Shown here: positions 16,648-25,556 of the stretch, piece by piece
Layout: each line of letters opens with the position of its first letter
How positions within the stretch are numbered: the stretch's first letter is position 1
Source of the DNA: Rhodoferax sp.
GTDB taxonomy: Bacteria > Pseudomonadota > Gammaproteobacteria > Burkholderiales > Burkholderiaceae_C
Direction of reading: 5' to 3'
Length of the DNA stretch: 64,000 bases
Assembly (NCBI RefSeq): GCF_028688795.1
Contig: NZ_JAQTXM010000002.1
Coordinates: 1-64,000, forward strand
Made by a program: the position numbers and the translations under genes
The notes under the pieces: generated by a model
What the model saw: only the letters and a program-made list of their open reading frames with translations
What the model was told of the DNA's origin: nothing
The model's database searches: none

Positions 16648-17664
16648 TCAAATCAATTTAACCAACTGCTTGCCAAAGTTCTTGCCCTTGAGCAAGCCCA
16701 AAAACGCCTCGGGCGCCCCCGCCAAGCCAATCGCTACCGACTCGCGGGGGCGCAGCTTGCCGGTGGCGACCAGCGTGCCGAGTTCTTTCAAGGCCTCGGG
16801 CCAAACCTCCATGTGTTCGCTAACGATGAAGCCCTGCACTTTCAGGCGGCTGATCAAGATCAGCGCCGGGTTGGCCAGAGGCAGCGGCGCGCCGTTGTAG
16901 CCGGCAATCATGCCGCACACCGCGATGCGGCCAAAGGCGTTCATGCGCGAAAGCACCGCGTCCAGCACCATGCCGCCCACGTTTTCAAAGTAGCCGTCAA
17001 TGCCATTCGGGCACGCCGCTTTAAGCGCTTTGGAAAGCGATGCCGCGTCTTTGTGCAGCTTGTAGTCAATGCAGGCATCAAAGCCCAGTTCATCAACCGC
17101 GTATTTGCATTTGTCTGGCCCGCCAGCTATGCCCACTGTGCGGCAGCCGCGTGCCCGGCTCAAAGCCGCAAAGGCGCTGCCCACGGCACCGGTGGCGGCA
17201 CTCACCACCATGGTTTCGCCGGCTTTCGGCGCGATGATGTTGACCAGCCCATACCAGGCCGTCACACCCGGCATACCCACTGCGCCGAGGTAGGCGCCCA
17301 GGGGAATGTGCGTGGTGTCAACCTTACGCAACGCGCCCGGCTCATTGGCGCTCACCACGCTGTATTGCTGCCAGCCGCCCATGCCAACCACCTGGTCGCC
17401 CACGGCGAATTTGGGGTGTCTGGATTCGATGATGTCACCCACCGTGCCACCGCCCATGACCTCGTGCAAGGGTTGGGCTGCCGTGTAGCTCTTGCTGTCG
17501 TTCATGCGGCCGCGCATGTAAGGGTCAAGGCTCAGGAAATGATGGCGCACCAGCACCTGGCCGTCTTGCAAGGCTGGCGTTTCGTTGCTGACCAGTTTGA
17601 AATTGCTGGCCACCGCTTCGCCCACCGGGCGGTTGTCAAGCAGGATTTGGGCATTCAAAGGCAT
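16648..17664 (-). CDS. NADP-dependent MDR oxidoreductase (CurA/leukotriene-B4-dehydrogenase type)
   Basis: ATG 17664 (MPLNAQILLDNRPVGEAV) has GGAG seven bases upstream and gives 338 residues; a further ATG at 17688 is less likely. The fold is zinc-free medium-chain dehydrogenase: LSLDPYMRGRM near 50, GGGTVGDIIES near 75, nucleotide-binding VVSAATGAVGSAFAALSRARG near 150, and DGYFENVGGMVLDAVLSRM near 220. No structural or catalytic zinc cysteine cluster is present. Such enzymes reduce alpha,beta-unsaturated ketones or aldehydes with NADPH. The neighbouring thioesterase and SDR suggest a role in fatty-acid or terpenoid metabolism. Confidence 0.9.
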   Translation of the reverse strand: MPLNAQILLDNRPVGEAVASNFKLVSNETPALQDGQVLVRHHFLSLDPYMRGRMNDSKSYTAAQPLHEVMGGGTVGDIIESRHPKFAVGDQVVGMGGWQQYSVVSANEPGALRKVDTTHIPLGAYLGAVGMPGVTAWYGLVNIIAPKAGETMVVSAATGAVGSAFAALSRARGCRTVGIAGGPDKCKYAVDELGFDACIDYKLHKDAASLSKALKAACPNGIDGYFENVGGMVLDAVLSRMNAFGRIAVCGMIAGYNGAPLPLANPALILISRLKVQGFIVSEHMEVWPEALKELGTLVATGKLRPRESVAIGLAGAPEAFLGLLKGKNFGKQLVKLI

Positions 17665-17700
17665 CTTGGCGTCTCCATGTGTTGGCAAATTTTTACTATA

Positions 17701-17752
17701 AATAAAGTAGCTACTTACGCATTATTTACAAGGGCTGGAGGCTTATTTAACT
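17701..17752 (+). repeat. Dispersed ~50-bp repeat, copy 5 (intergenic)
   Basis: It reads AAGTAGCTACTTACGC, spacer, then AAGGGCTGGAGGCTTATTT. It fills most of the gap between the thioesterase stop (17788) and the MDR oxidoreductase start (17664), so these two genes are separated by the element. In the antisense frame used by the coding copies it reads GCG-TAA, a stop. Confidence 0.75.
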
Positions 17753-17787
17753 TAAAAAAAGCTACGCGGTGTATCGCAGCGGCAAAT

Positions 17788-18282
17788 TCAATCGGCCTGG
17801 TCGATTGAGATCGACCCCACAGCATCGTCCACAGACCCATTCAACGGGTGGCTGCTTTTGGGCCCAACAGGCAAACGGCGGATGTACTTGAACGTGCCGG
17901 TGGCGTGCGCGCAGGCCTTGCCATGCTCGTCAAACACGGTGGCCTCGGTGAAGGCCAGCGTGGCGGTGCGGTGCAGCAGTTTGCCACGCGCAATCAACGG
18001 GCCGTGCGAGGGGCGCATGAAGCTGGTTTTCATCTCGATGGTGACCACGCCAAGATCAGCGTGGTCGGCGCGCGCGGCCATGGCCATGGTCACATCCAGC
18101 AGCGTCATTACCGCGCCGCCATGGGTCACGCTGTATGAATTAAGGTGCTCGGGCTTGGCGGTGTAGTGCAACTCAGACTGGCCGTTGTCAAACTTTGTGA
18201 GCACAAAGCCCAGGTGTGCAATGAAGGGGTTGGTTTTGCCAAAGTCGGTGGTCGGCAAGGTGATGTTGTGGGTGGTGGTCAT
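17788..18282 (-). CDS. PaaI-type hotdog-fold thioesterase
   Basis: ATG 18282 gives 164 residues (MTTTHNITLPTTDFG); the start lies two bases after the SDR stop (TGAGCATG), so translation is probably coupled. The hotdog signature is clear: NSYSVTHGGAVMTLLDVTMAMAA (H-G-G plus the long helix), then VVTIEMKTSFMRP and GKLLHRTATLAFTEATVFDE. PaaI-like enzymes hydrolyse acyl-CoA thioesters, often as house-cleaning steps in aromatic or fatty-acid breakdown. The C-terminal 25 residues (SSHPLNGSVDDAVGS) are an unusual extension. Confidence 0.87.
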   Translation of the reverse strand: MTTTHNITLPTTDFGKTNPFIAHLGFVLTKFDNGQSELHYTAKPEHLNSYSVTHGGAVMTLLDVTMAMAARADHADLGVVTIEMKTSFMRPSHGPLIARGKLLHRTATLAFTEATVFDEHGKACAHATGTFKYIRRLPVGPKSSHPLNGSVDDAVGSISIDQAD

Positions 18283-18284
18283 GC

Positions 18285-19085
18285 TCAAGCCCCCACCACG
18301 GCGCTCACGCCACCATCCACCGCCAGCCACTGGCCGGTGATGTGTTTGCCGGCGTCGCTGGCAAACAACAGCGTGATGCCCTTGAGGTCTTCATCGTCGC
18401 CCAAACGGCGCAACGGGGCAGCCGCTGCCAAGCGTTCTTCACCCAGCGCCGCCAGTGTGCCGGCAGTCATCTTGCTGGGAAAAAAGCCCGGGCAAATCGC
18501 ATTCACATTGATGCCGTAGGGGCCCCATTCGCAAGCCAACGCGCGGGTGAAGTTGATCACCGCGCCCTTGCTGGTGTTGTACGCCAGCGTATTGAGCCCG
18601 ACCGGGTTGCCGCCCAGCCCGGCAATGGATGCCACGTTGATGATGCGCCCGGCGCTGCCACCTTTGCGTCCGATCATGCTGTGTTTGCCCACCAGCTGGC
18701 TGAGCACAAAGTAGCCACGCACGTTCAGGGCCATCACCTTGTCCCAGGCTTCTATGGGGTGCTCTTGCGCAGGCGCCCCCCAAGTGGCACCGGCGTTGTT
18801 GACCAGAATGTCAATGTCGCCCATGCGGTGCAGCGTCTCGGTGACGAGACGCTGCAGGTCTTGCTCAACGGCGCAATCTGCGGCCACCCAGCGGGCGTCA
18901 ATGCCCGCGTCTTGCAGCTCAGCGCAGGCAATTTCGAGTTCGTCCGCCTTGTGCGCTGCCAGCATGACACGCGCGCCCGCCTCGCCCAACGCATGCGCCA
19001 TTTGCAAGCCCAGCCCGCGTGAGCCACCGGTAACCAGCGCGGTTTTGCCGGTGAGGTTGAAGAGTTGTTGGGTGGTGCGAGACAT
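18285..19085 (-). CDS. Short-chain dehydrogenase/reductase (SDR)
   Basis: ATG 19085 (MSRTTQQLFNLTGKTALVTG) with AGGAAG upstream gives 266 residues. Classical SDR motifs are present: TGGSRGLG (cofactor binding, near 20), NNAG (near 102), the catalytic Ser region IINVASIAGLGG, the Y-N-T-S-K active site (near 170) and the C-terminal GQWLAVDGG. Substrate cannot be told. It is co-transcribed with the thioesterase, which suggests an acyl-CoA or 3-hydroxyacyl substrate. The 229-bp region upstream separates it from the divergent chemoreceptor gene and holds both promoters. Confidence 0.9.
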   Translation of the reverse strand: MSRTTQQLFNLTGKTALVTGGSRGLGLQMAHALGEAGARVMLAAHKADELEIACAELQDAGIDARWVAADCAVEQDLQRLVTETLHRMGDIDILVNNAGATWGAPAQEHPIEAWDKVMALNVRGYFVLSQLVGKHSMIGRKGGSAGRIINVASIAGLGGNPVGLNTLAYNTSKGAVINFTRALACEWGPYGINVNAICPGFFPSKMTAGTLAALGEERLAAAAPLRRLGDDEDLKGITLLFASDAGKHITGQWLAVDGGVSAVVGA

Positions 19086-19314
19086 AAAAGCGGCTTCCTG
19101 AATTGGCCTGGCGGGGCCGATCAAGGCATTTTGCAGGAAATCAGGTGCAAGCCTGTTCACGCTGTCGCTGTAGCGGTAAGAGTCGCACTGAGGCCGTGAC
19201 CAAGAAATTGAAACCGAAACCTTATACCCGATAAAAATACTACAAGTGATGCGAATTTGCATACACAATATTAGAAACAAATAAATTAATGATATTTACT
19301 TAAAAAAGGGTTTC

Positions 19315-20880
19315 ATGCGTACCAATTTACCTGTCACCCATGCAGAAGTCGTTTTAAGCGACAAGTTTTCCATCGTTTCCACCACGGACCTGCAGGGCAA
19401 CATCACCTACGCCAACCCATATTTCGTGGAAATCAGCGGCTACCCGACACATGAACTCCTTGGTGCACCACAAAACATCTTGCGCCACCCCGACATGCCA
19501 GCAGAGGCCTTTGCCGACCTGTGGGCCACCATCAAGGCTGGCCGCCCGTGGACCGGCATGGTCAAAAACCGCACTTATGCTGGCGACTTTTATTGGGTGC
19601 TAGCCAACGTGACCCCGGTCTACGAGGGTGGCCAGCCCGTAGGCTTCATGTCGGTGCGCACCAAGCCCAGTCGCGACCAAGTGAAGCAAGCGGATGCAGC
19701 TTACAAGGAAATCCGCCAGGGAAACCCGCGCAAACTGCGCATTGAAAACGGGGGGGTGGTGCACCCCGGTCTGTTGGGTCAGCTGAAAAGCGTGGGCCTA
19801 GTGACTTGGTTGCGGATGAGCTTTGCGCTGGTGCTGCTGGCCTTTGTGCTGCTGGGCATCAACTCGCTGTTGTCCGGTGCAGCAGCCTGGCCGCTGGCCG
19901 CCGCCGCAGTGGGGCTGCTGGCCACGCTGTTTGCCGGGGTCAGCGTACAGCGCCAGGTGCTTACCCCCTTGCGCCAGGTAACCCATTCGGCACGGATTCT
20001 GGCCGGAGGCGATTTGACGCAGCAAATGACCGCGGCAGGACAAGACGAAGTCGGCCAGTTGCAAAACGCGTTGCGCCAGATGAATGTCAACTTGTGCAGC
20101 ATCATTGGCGATGTGCGCAGCAATTTTGAGTCGATTCGCATGGCCACCCACGAGATTGCCAGCGGCAATATGGACCTGTCCAACCGCACCGAGTCCCAAG
20201 CCTCCAGCCTGGAAGAAACCGCCGCCAGCATGGAGCAAATCACCGGCACAGTGCAGCAAAGCGCCAACAATGCGGCGCAAGCCAACGCACTGGGTGCCCA
20301 GGCCTCGGAAGCAGCCAACAAAAGTGGGGACATCGTGGGGCAGGCTGTCAGCACCATGAACGACATCAATGTGGCCTCGCACAAAATTGTCGACATCATT
20401 GGGTTGATCGACGGCATTGCGTTCCAGACCAACATCCTGGCGCTCAACGCTGCCGTGGAAGCCGCCCGCGCGGGCGAGCAAGGTCGCGGCTTTGCCGTGG
20501 TGGCCGCGGAGGTGCGCAACCTGGCCGGACGCAGTGCCTCAGCAGCCAAAGAAATCAAGACCCTGATCGGCAACTCCATGCAGCAAGTGGCAGCCGGCAC
20601 AGCGCTAACAGCGCAGGCAGGCAACACCATGCAAGAGGTAATTGACGCCACCGCACGGGTGAACCTGATCATGATGGAAATGACCGCAGCCACACGCGAG
20701 CAAAGCCTGGGCATTGCCCAAGTCAACCAAGCGGTGGGCCTGATGGACACCGTGACCCAGCAAAACGCGGCCTTGGTTGAAGAAGCGGCCGCAGCCGCGG
20801 GAAATCTGGCCGATCAGACTGAGCGGCTGACCAATGCGCTGGCTGTGTTCAAGCTGCCACGGGGCGAGTCAGACCGCTAA
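19315..20880 (+). CDS. Aer-like methyl-accepting chemotaxis protein
   Basis: The protein has 521 residues. An N-terminal Aer-type PAS domain (about 8-125; ITYANPYFVEISGYPTHELLG, MVKNRTYAGDFYWVLANVTP) is cytoplasmic, followed by a short membrane segment (about 163-207), HAMP (about 208-260) and the signalling domain with its conserved tip (IDGIAFQTNILALNAAVEAA). There is no periplasmic ligand domain, so it probably senses redox or energy state through a PAS cofactor, as Aer does with FAD. The last residues (KLPRGESDR) lack a clear CheR/CheB pentapeptide. The start follows AAAAAGGG. Confidence 0.93.
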   Translation: MRTNLPVTHAEVVLSDKFSIVSTTDLQGNITYANPYFVEISGYPTHELLGAPQNILRHPDMPAEAFADLWATIKAGRPWTGMVKNRTYAGDFYWVLANVTPVYEGGQPVGFMSVRTKPSRDQVKQADAAYKEIRQGNPRKLRIENGGVVHPGLLGQLKSVGLVTWLRMSFALVLLAFVLLGINSLLSGAAAWPLAAAAVGLLATLFAGVSVQRQVLTPLRQVTHSARILAGGDLTQQMTAAGQDEVGQLQNALRQMNVNLCSIIGDVRSNFESIRMATHEIASGNMDLSNRTESQASSLEETAASMEQITGTVQQSANNAAQANALGAQASEAANKSGDIVGQAVSTMNDINVASHKIVDIIGLIDGIAFQTNILALNAAVEAARAGEQGRGFAVVAAEVRNLAGRSASAAKEIKTLIGNSMQQVAAGTALTAQAGNTMQEVIDATARVNLIMMEMTAATREQSLGIAQVNQAVGLMDTVTQQNAALVEEAAAAAGNLADQTERLTNALAVFKLPRGESDR

Positions 20881-20960
20881 TCCCCACGCACGTTGCGTAG
20901 CAACTCGGTGCAGGTGTACGGCTTGACCAGACAGCAGCAAGGCGAAGCGCGTTTACACAC

Positions 20961-21010
20961 GCAAATTGGCCTCTAGTCCTTTAATTAATTGCGCAATATG
21001 GTGAGGCTTT
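20961..21010 (-). repeat. Dispersed ~50-bp repeat, copy 6 (intergenic, diverged)
   Basis: On the minus strand the right half is well conserved (AAGGACTAGAGGCCAATTT), but the left half is diverged (CACCATATTGCGCAATT). It lies in the 139-bp gap between the chemoreceptor and the PIN toxin gene and ends about 10 bp from the PIN stop codon. The remaining gap shows no gene. Confidence 0.55.
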
Positions 21011-21019
21011 GATAGCGAA

Positions 21020-21451
21020 TCAGTGCCACAACTGCGCAACGAACGTCTGGGCCGACATCACGCGGGGCTGCATTGAAGTATCTGCTAACAGCAATTTGTC
21101 ACCAGTGACCAGCACCAGATCCGTGCGGCTGCACAACAAATCCCACAGGAACTGGTCGCCTGGGTCAGGTGCCCTGGGCAGCACTGCGTCAGCAACCGGG
21201 TTTAACACAATGGCGTGCCGGGCCAAATCGATTAAAACGGTGTCGATATCAACCTCAGTTAAACCATGCATTTTTTGTAAATGCGGCCGTAGCAGCACGG
21301 CTCGGTACTCAGACAACAGCGGCTCAGACAAAACAAAACCAAAAGCTGCGCCAAGCATGCCGTCCAGAATTCGCGCCACCGGCGAATCTGAGTGCGCGGT
21401 AAGCACACCTGCGACCACAATGTTGGTGTCAATGATGAAAAACTGGCTCAC
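21020..21451 (-). CDS. PIN-domain toxin
   Basis: This 143-residue protein has the PIN (PF13470-type) pattern: FFIIDTNIVVAGVL with the first acidic residue, SEPLLSEYRAVL with the conserved Glu, DPGDQFLWDLL with the acidic pair, and LVTGDKLLL with the last Asp. PIN toxins are Mg-dependent RNases. It overlaps the upstream antitoxin by 4 bp (21448-21451), as in VapBC-like pairs. All four acidic positions are present, so activity is plausible. Confidence 0.88.
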   Translation of the reverse strand: MSQFFIIDTNIVVAGVLTAHSDSPVARILDGMLGAAFGFVLSEPLLSEYRAVLLRPHLQKMHGLTEVDIDTVLIDLARHAIVLNPVADAVLPRAPDPGDQFLWDLLCSRTDLVLVTGDKLLLADTSMQPRVMSAQTFVAQLWH

Positions 21452-21687
21452 AGTCCGTGGCGCACGGCGTGTTGCGCATCGAGTGCCAGCGACATGGCCT
21501 GCTCATCGCTCAGACTACTGCGTGTGCGCGCCCTGCTGACCAAGTTTTGCGCTTGCTCGCGTGATTTGATGCCGTAAAAGTCTAGGCTTTCGTCAATCAA
21601 CTGACCAATGGTCTTGTCGCGCTGGGCCGCCGCTTCTTTCAGCGCGCGATAGCGTGGTTCGGACAACGTAATGGTCAAACGGCTCAT
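21448..21687 (-). CDS. Ribbon-helix-helix antitoxin
   Basis: This 79-residue protein has an N-terminal strand and two helices typical of ribbon-helix-helix DNA-binding proteins (MSRLTITLSEPRYRALKEA, then TIGQLIDESLDFYG). The C-terminal half, basic then acidic, would bind the toxin. It is transcribed first and overlaps the PIN gene by 4 bp. A perfect 7-bp inverted repeat lies 14-33 bp upstream of its start and is the likely autoregulatory operator. Confidence 0.85.
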   Translation of the reverse strand: MSRLTITLSEPRYRALKEAAAQRDKTIGQLIDESLDFYGIKSREQAQNLVSRARTRSSLSDEQAMSLALDAQHAVRHGL

Positions 21688-21700
21688 GGTGATACCTCAC

Positions 21701-21720
21701 ATTGGTGCTAAAACACCAAT
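21701..21720. promoter_or_regulatory. Probable operator of the RHH/PIN toxin-antitoxin operon
   Basis: ATTGGTG and CACCAAT form a perfect inverted repeat separated by six bases (CTAAAA). It sits 14 bp before the antitoxin start codon. Ribbon-helix-helix antitoxins typically bind such short inverted repeats to repress their own operon; the assignment rests on position and symmetry only. Confidence 0.6.
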
Positions 21721-21751
21721 ATACCAAAACAATGGGAGTCAGCGCAAGGTC

Positions 21752-22927
21752 TTACAACACCTCAAACACCCCGCACGCCCCCATGCCACCGCCAATGCAC
21801 ATGCTGACTGCCACACGTTTGGCGCCGCGACGTTTGCCTTCGATCAGTGCATGGGCCGCTAGGCGCTGGCCGCTCACGCCATAAGGGTGGCCCACGGCAA
21901 TGGCACCGCCGTTTACATTCAGGCGCGCGTTGTCAATGCCCAGCTTGTTGCGGCAATAAATCACTTGCACAGCAAAAGCTTCGTTGATTTCCCACAGATC
22001 GATGTCGTCCACCTCGAGCCCCAGGCGGGCCAGCGCTTTGGGGATGGCAAACACCGGGCCAATGCCCATTTCATCGGGCTCACAACCGGCTGCCGCAAAG
22101 CCCAAAAACCGGCCCAACGGGCTCAAACCCTTGCGCTGGGCGGTGCGCTCGTCCATCACCACCACGGCGCCAGCGCCGTCAGAAAACTGGCTGGCGTTGC
22201 CCGCGCTGACCACGCCTCCGGGCAATGCAGGGCGCAAATCCTTGATGCCCTCATAAGTGGTGCCGGGGCGAATGCCTTCATCAACACTGACAGTCACCTG
22301 CTTGGTGATCAAGCCCCGGGTTTTGTCGGCCACACCCATGGTGACGCTGATGGGCGCAATCTCGGCCATGAACAAACCCGCCGCCAGGGCAGCGGCCGCT
22401 TTTTGCTGGCTGGCCGCGCCATAGTCATCCATGGCTTCTCTAGTGATGCCGTAACGCCTGGCGACGATCTCGGCAGTTTCCAGCATGCTCATATAAACCT
22501 CGGGCTTGGTCTTCATCAACTCGTGGTCGCGCAGCATGTGCAGGTTCATCTCTTGCTGCACACATGAGATGCTTTCCACCCCGCCCGCCACGTAAATGTC
22601 GCCCTCGCCCGCCATGATGCGCTGCGCGGCCAGTGCAATGGTTTGCAGGCCCGATGAGCAAAAGCGGTTCACCGTCATGCCCGGCACCGACACCGGGCAA
22701 CCGGCGCGCAAGGCAATCTGGCGCGCAATGTTGTAGCCATTGGCACCTTCGGGAAAAGCGCACCCCATGATGACGTCTTCAAGCTCTGCGGCGTCAATGC
22801 CGGCACGGGCCAAGGCGTGTTGCACGGCGTGGCCGCCCAGCGTGGCGCTGTGGGTCATGTTGAAAGCGCCCTTCCAACTCTTGGCCAAGGGGGTACGGGC
22901 GGTGGAAACGATGAGGGCGGATGTCAT
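21752..22927 (-). CDS. Acetyl-CoA C-acyltransferase (thiolase)
   Basis: This 391-residue thiolase catalyses the last, CoA-dependent cleavage of 3-ketoacyl-CoA in beta-oxidation, or the reverse condensation. The nucleophilic Cys is in [12 protein letters not shown] (near 90), the His is in [10 protein letters not shown] (near 347), and the second Cys is in [14 protein letters not shown] at the C-terminus. It lies 57 bp downstream of the fadB-type gene in the same direction, with repeat copy 7 between them, so it forms a fadBA-like operon. The start is followed by the usual TARTPL motif. Confidence 0.93.
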   Translation of the reverse strand: MTSALIVSTARTPLAKSWKGAFNMTHSATLGGHAVQHALARAGIDAAELEDVIMGCAFPEGANGYNIARQIALRAGCPVSVPGMTVNRFCSSGLQTIALAAQRIMAGEGDIYVAGGVESISCVQQEMNLHMLRDHELMKTKPEVYMSMLETAEIVARRYGITREAMDDYGAASQQKAAAALAAGLFMAEIAPISVTMGVADKTRGLITKQVTVSVDEGIRPGTTYEGIKDLRPALPGGVVSAGNASQFSDGAGAVVVMDERTAQRKGLSPLGRFLGFAAAGCEPDEMGIGPVFAIPKALARLGLEVDDIDLWEINEAFAVQVIYCRNKLGIDNARLNVNGGAIAVGHPYGVSGQRLAAHALIEGKRRGAKRVAVSMCIGGGMGACGVFEVL

Positions 22928-22937
22928 ATTTATTCCT

Positions 22938-22990
22938 GAATTAATAGCTACTTACGCTTTATTTATAAGGTCTAGAGGGCACATTTAGCT
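22938..22990 (+). repeat. Dispersed ~50-bp repeat, copy 7 (between fadB-type gene and thiolase)
   Basis: It reads TTAATAGCTACTTACGCTTT, spacer, then AAGGTCTAGAGGGCACATTTAGC. Its right end overlaps the last two codons of the fadB-type gene, so the element appears to supply that gene's final residue and stop codon. In the antisense frame it carries TAA, as do most non-coding copies. Confidence 0.75.
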
Positions 22991-25084
22991 AAATGTTTTA
23001 CCTTCAGCCGCCAGCTCGGCGAGCAGCGGCGCTGGCTGCCAAAAAGCCGCATCGTCAAGCGGATTCTGGGCAAAACGCTGCATGGCCTGCACCACGTTGA
23101 ACAGGCCGACCTCGTTGGCGTAGTTCATCGGGCCGCCGCGCCAAAGTGGAAAGCCGTAGCCCAGCAAATACACCATGTCGATGTCACCAGCGCGTGCGGC
23201 GAAGCCTTCTTCCAGAATGCGGGCGCCCTCGTTGATCAGCGCAAACACCAAGCGCTGCACAATTTCTTCGTCTGAAATTTTGCGCGGGGTGATGTCAAGG
23301 CTGGCCCGGTGGTCTTCGATCATGTTGACCACCTCCAGACTGGGCACAGCGTCGCGCTTGCCTGGCACATAGTCATACCAGCCGGCGCTGGTTTTTTGGC
23401 CAAAGCGGCCTTGCTCACACAGCAAGTCGGCAGTCTTGCTGTATTTCAGGTCAGGCGCCTCAAGGTAACGGCGCTTTCGCACGGCCCAGCCAATGTCGTT
23501 GCCCGCCAAGTCACTCATGCGAAACGGCCCCATGGCGAAGCCAAAGGTTTCCATCGCCTTGTCCACCTGCGCCGGGGTGCATCCCTCGTCCAACAAAAAG
23601 CCGGCCTGGCGGCCATAGGGGTCGATCATGCGGTTGCCAATGAAGCCGTCGCACACGCCTGACATCACGGCAGTTTTTCGGATCTTTTTGGCCAGGGCCA
23701 TCACCGTGGCCAGGACATCTTTGGCAGTTTGCTCACCGCGCACCACTTCCAGCAGTTTCATCACGTGGGCCGGGCTGAAGAAATGCAGGCCCAGCACGTC
23801 TTGCGGGCGCTGGGTGAAAGCGGCAATTTGGTTGATGTCAAGCGTGGAGGTGTTGCTGGCCAAAATGGCGCCGGGCTTCATCACTCGGTCGAGTTCCTTG
23901 AACACGGCTTGTTTCACACCAAGGTCTTCAAACACGGCTTCAATGGCCAGGTCAGCATCTTTGAGGTCGTCGTAGCTCAAGGTGGTTGACAGGAGCGCCA
24001 TGCGCTGCTCGTACTTGTCTTGCTTGAGCTTGCCTTTTTTGACTTGCGCTTCAAAATTTTTGCGGATGGTGGCCACACCGCGGTCGAGCGCGTCCTGGCG
24101 CGACTCCAGCATTTTGACCGGCACACCGGCGTTGAGAAAATTCATGGCAATGCCGCTGCCCATCGTGCCAGCGCCAATGATTGCCACAGATTTAATAGCA
24201 CGTTGCGCTGTATCTGCGGGCACATCAGGTATTTTTGACGCTGCACGCTCGGCCATGAAGATGTGCCGCAGGGCACGGCTCTCGGGGGTCCACATCAAGT
24301 TGACGAAGGTGTCACGCTCAAAACGCAGCCCATCGTCAAACTGGCGTTTGGTGGCAGCTTCTACGGCGTCGACACATTTGAGCGGCGCCGAGAAATGTTT
24401 GGCCATGCCGCCCACCATGTTGCGGGCAAACTGAAAATACGCGTCGCCCTGCGGGTGGATGCACGGCAGCTGGCGCACCAGTGGCAAGGGGCGCACATCG
24501 GCCACGTCCTGCGCAAGCGCCAGAGCTTCGGCCAGCAAGGTGTCGGGTGACGTGGCCAGTTTGTCAAACAGCTTTTGCCCTGGCAGTGAGAAAAGCAGTT
24601 CGCTCTTGACCGGCTCGCCGCTCACAATCATGTTCAGCGCGGGCTCCACACCCAGCGCACGCGGCAAGCGCTGCGTGCCACCGGCGCCGGGCAGCAGGCC
24701 CAGCTTGACTTCGGGCAGCGCCACGTTGCAGCCAGGTGCGGCGATGCGGAAGTGGCAGCCCAGCGCCAGCTCCAACCCGCCACCCATGCACACGCTGTGC
24801 ACGGCGGCTATCACCGGCTTGGTGGCGGCCTCAAAGGCCAAAATCACGCTGAGCAAGTTCGGCTCCTGAAAGGCTTTGGGCGAGCCAAATTCGGTGATGT
24901 CGGCCCCGCCTGAAAAGGCCTTGCCAGCGCCCGTGAGAACGATGGCTTTGACAGCCCCATCCGCAAGCGCCCTGGCCAGCGCATCAGTCAGCGCCACGCG
25001 GGTCGTCAGCCCCAAGCCGTTCACGGGCGGGTTGTTCAGGGTGATCACGGCAACATTGCCCTGCACGGCGTATTCAGCGGTCAT
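22985..25084 (-). CDS. FadB-type enoyl-CoA hydratase / 3-hydroxyacyl-CoA dehydrogenase
   Basis: ATG 25084 ([20 protein letters not shown]) with AAGGA upstream gives 699 residues; TTG 25102 is a weaker alternative. Residues 1-190 are an enoyl-CoA hydratase/isomerase domain ([14 protein letters not shown] and [18 protein letters not shown] keep both catalytic Glu regions). Residues about 300-600 are the NAD-binding and C-terminal 3-hydroxyacyl-CoA dehydrogenase domains ([39 protein letters not shown]). It performs two beta-oxidation steps. A TetR-type palindrome lies 25 bp before its start. Confidence 0.93.
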   Translation of the reverse strand: MTAEYAVQGNVAVITLNNPPVNGLGLTTRVALTDALARALADGAVKAIVLTGAGKAFSGGADITEFGSPKAFQEPNLLSVILAFEAATKPVIAAVHSVCMGGGLELALGCHFRIAAPGCNVALPEVKLGLLPGAGGTQRLPRALGVEPALNMIVSGEPVKSELLFSLPGQKLFDKLATSPDTLLAEALALAQDVADVRPLPLVRQLPCIHPQGDAYFQFARNMVGGMAKHFSAPLKCVDAVEAATKRQFDDGLRFERDTFVNLMWTPESRALRHIFMAERAASKIPDVPADTAQRAIKSVAIIGAGTMGSGIAMNFLNAGVPVKMLESRQDALDRGVATIRKNFEAQVKKGKLKQDKYEQRMALLSTTLSYDDLKDADLAIEAVFEDLGVKQAVFKELDRVMKPGAILASNTSTLDINQIAAFTQRPQDVLGLHFFSPAHVMKLLEVVRGEQTAKDVLATVMALAKKIRKTAVMSGVCDGFIGNRMIDPYGRQAGFLLDEGCTPAQVDKAMETFGFAMGPFRMSDLAGNDIGWAVRKRRYLEAPDLKYSKTADLLCEQGRFGQKTSAGWYDYVPGKRDAVPSLEVVNMIEDHRASLDITPRKISDEEIVQRLVFALINEGARILEEGFAARAGDIDMVYLLGYGFPLWRGGPMNYANEVGLFNVVQAMQRFAQNPLDDAAFWQPAPLLAELAAEGKTFS
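24191..24238 (+). repeat. Possible highly diverged dispersed-repeat copy (inside fadB-type gene)
   Basis: TTTAATAGCACGTTGCGCTG, spacer, CGGGCACATCAGGTATTTTT can be aligned to the repeat consensus with several mismatches. The encoded linker ([20 protein letters not shown]) has the normal length for the family, so no insertion is evident. It may be chance similarity. Confidence 0.25.
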
Positions 25085-25108
25085 GGTGCTTTCCTTTTTC
25101 AAAAAATA

Positions 25109-25120
25109 GAACGATCGTTC
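25109..25120. promoter_or_regulatory. Palindromic operator upstream of fadB-type gene
   Basis: GAACGATCGTTC is a perfect 12-bp palindrome 25 bp before the start of the beta-oxidation operon. Short AACG-x-x-CGTT palindromes are common sites for TetR-family repressors, including regulators of fatty-acid degradation. A near-identical site lies 223 bp away. No regulator gene is adjacent in the window. Confidence 0.6.
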
Positions 25121-25266
25121 GTTTAATTGTAGGAAGTGTTGATGACAGCATGACTACGGACAAGCCCTAGGTTTGTCGCGGATGGGACAAAAGCTCATGC
25201 CGGCTGGAAAAAAATGAAGTGGAAACTGACTCAGTAATGAAAATATGTCGAAAAAACTTACAGCCC

Positions 25267-25299
25267 AAAAAATCTCGCCTCCATTTGAGGAGATTTTTT
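25267..25299. terminator. Terminator-like hairpin in a divergent intergenic region
   Basis: The arm AAAAAATCTCGCCTC pairs with GAGGAGATTTTTT, with a two-base bulge and a five-base loop; A- and T-runs make it terminator-like on both strands. It lies between two genes that point away from each other, so it ends neither of them. It may close a small RNA or mark a lost gene. The whole gap 25085-25692 has no protein gene I believe in; short open frames there look random. Confidence 0.55.
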
Positions 25300-25331
25300 A
25301 AACAAATTTGATCATTTTTTTGATTATTTTT

Positions 25332-25343
25332 GAACGACCGTTC
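25332..25343. promoter_or_regulatory. Second palindromic operator
   Basis: GAACGACCGTTC differs by one base from the operator at 25109-25120 and keeps the AACG...CGTT arms. The pair, 223 bp apart, suggests one TetR-like regulator binding both sites, possibly with looping. Which promoter the distal site controls is not clear. Confidence 0.5.
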
Positions 25344-25510
25344 GATTGACGCCGGCAATTGAAGGAGGCCTTTACAAAGTCAAACTCTACCAAAGCAACG
25401 ACTAATTGCGCATTCTCAATTGACCTTCGGCTAGTGGCTGAAATTTCAAAATCATTTAGCCAGCAATGACCCTGGCGTGTCAGGAAACTTGACAAGTTGT
25501 CGTCAATTTT

Positions 25511-25539
25511 TTGTCAAAAAAACCACGCACTTTTATAAG
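25511..25539 (+). promoter_or_regulatory. Sigma-70-like promoter for the Asp-box protein gene
   Basis: TTGTCA (25511-25516) and TATAAG (25534-25539) are separated by exactly 17 bp and face the secreted-protein gene at 25693. The start of transcription would fall near 25546, giving a leader of about 147 nt. A second TTGACA lies at 25489 without a matching -10 box. Confidence 0.5.
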
Positions 25540-25540
25540 T

Positions 25541-25556
25541 CATTGATTAATCAATG
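25541..25556. promoter_or_regulatory. Perfect 16-bp palindrome at the presumed transcription start
   Basis: CATTGATTAATCAATG is a perfect palindrome immediately after the -10 box of the promoter above, covering the expected start site. That position suits a repressor site. The regulator is unknown. Confidence 0.5.

Noticed and set aside
24191..24238. Tenth repeat copy inside the fadB-type gene
   Set aside because: It aligns only with several mismatches and the encoded linker has the normal family length, so chance similarity is as likely. Kept as a low-confidence feature only.
25167..25495. Two minus-strand open frames of about 63-65 codons in the fadB upstream region
   Set aside because: They cross operator and terminator-like sites, have no ribosome site or recognisable motif, and have AT-rich random composition.
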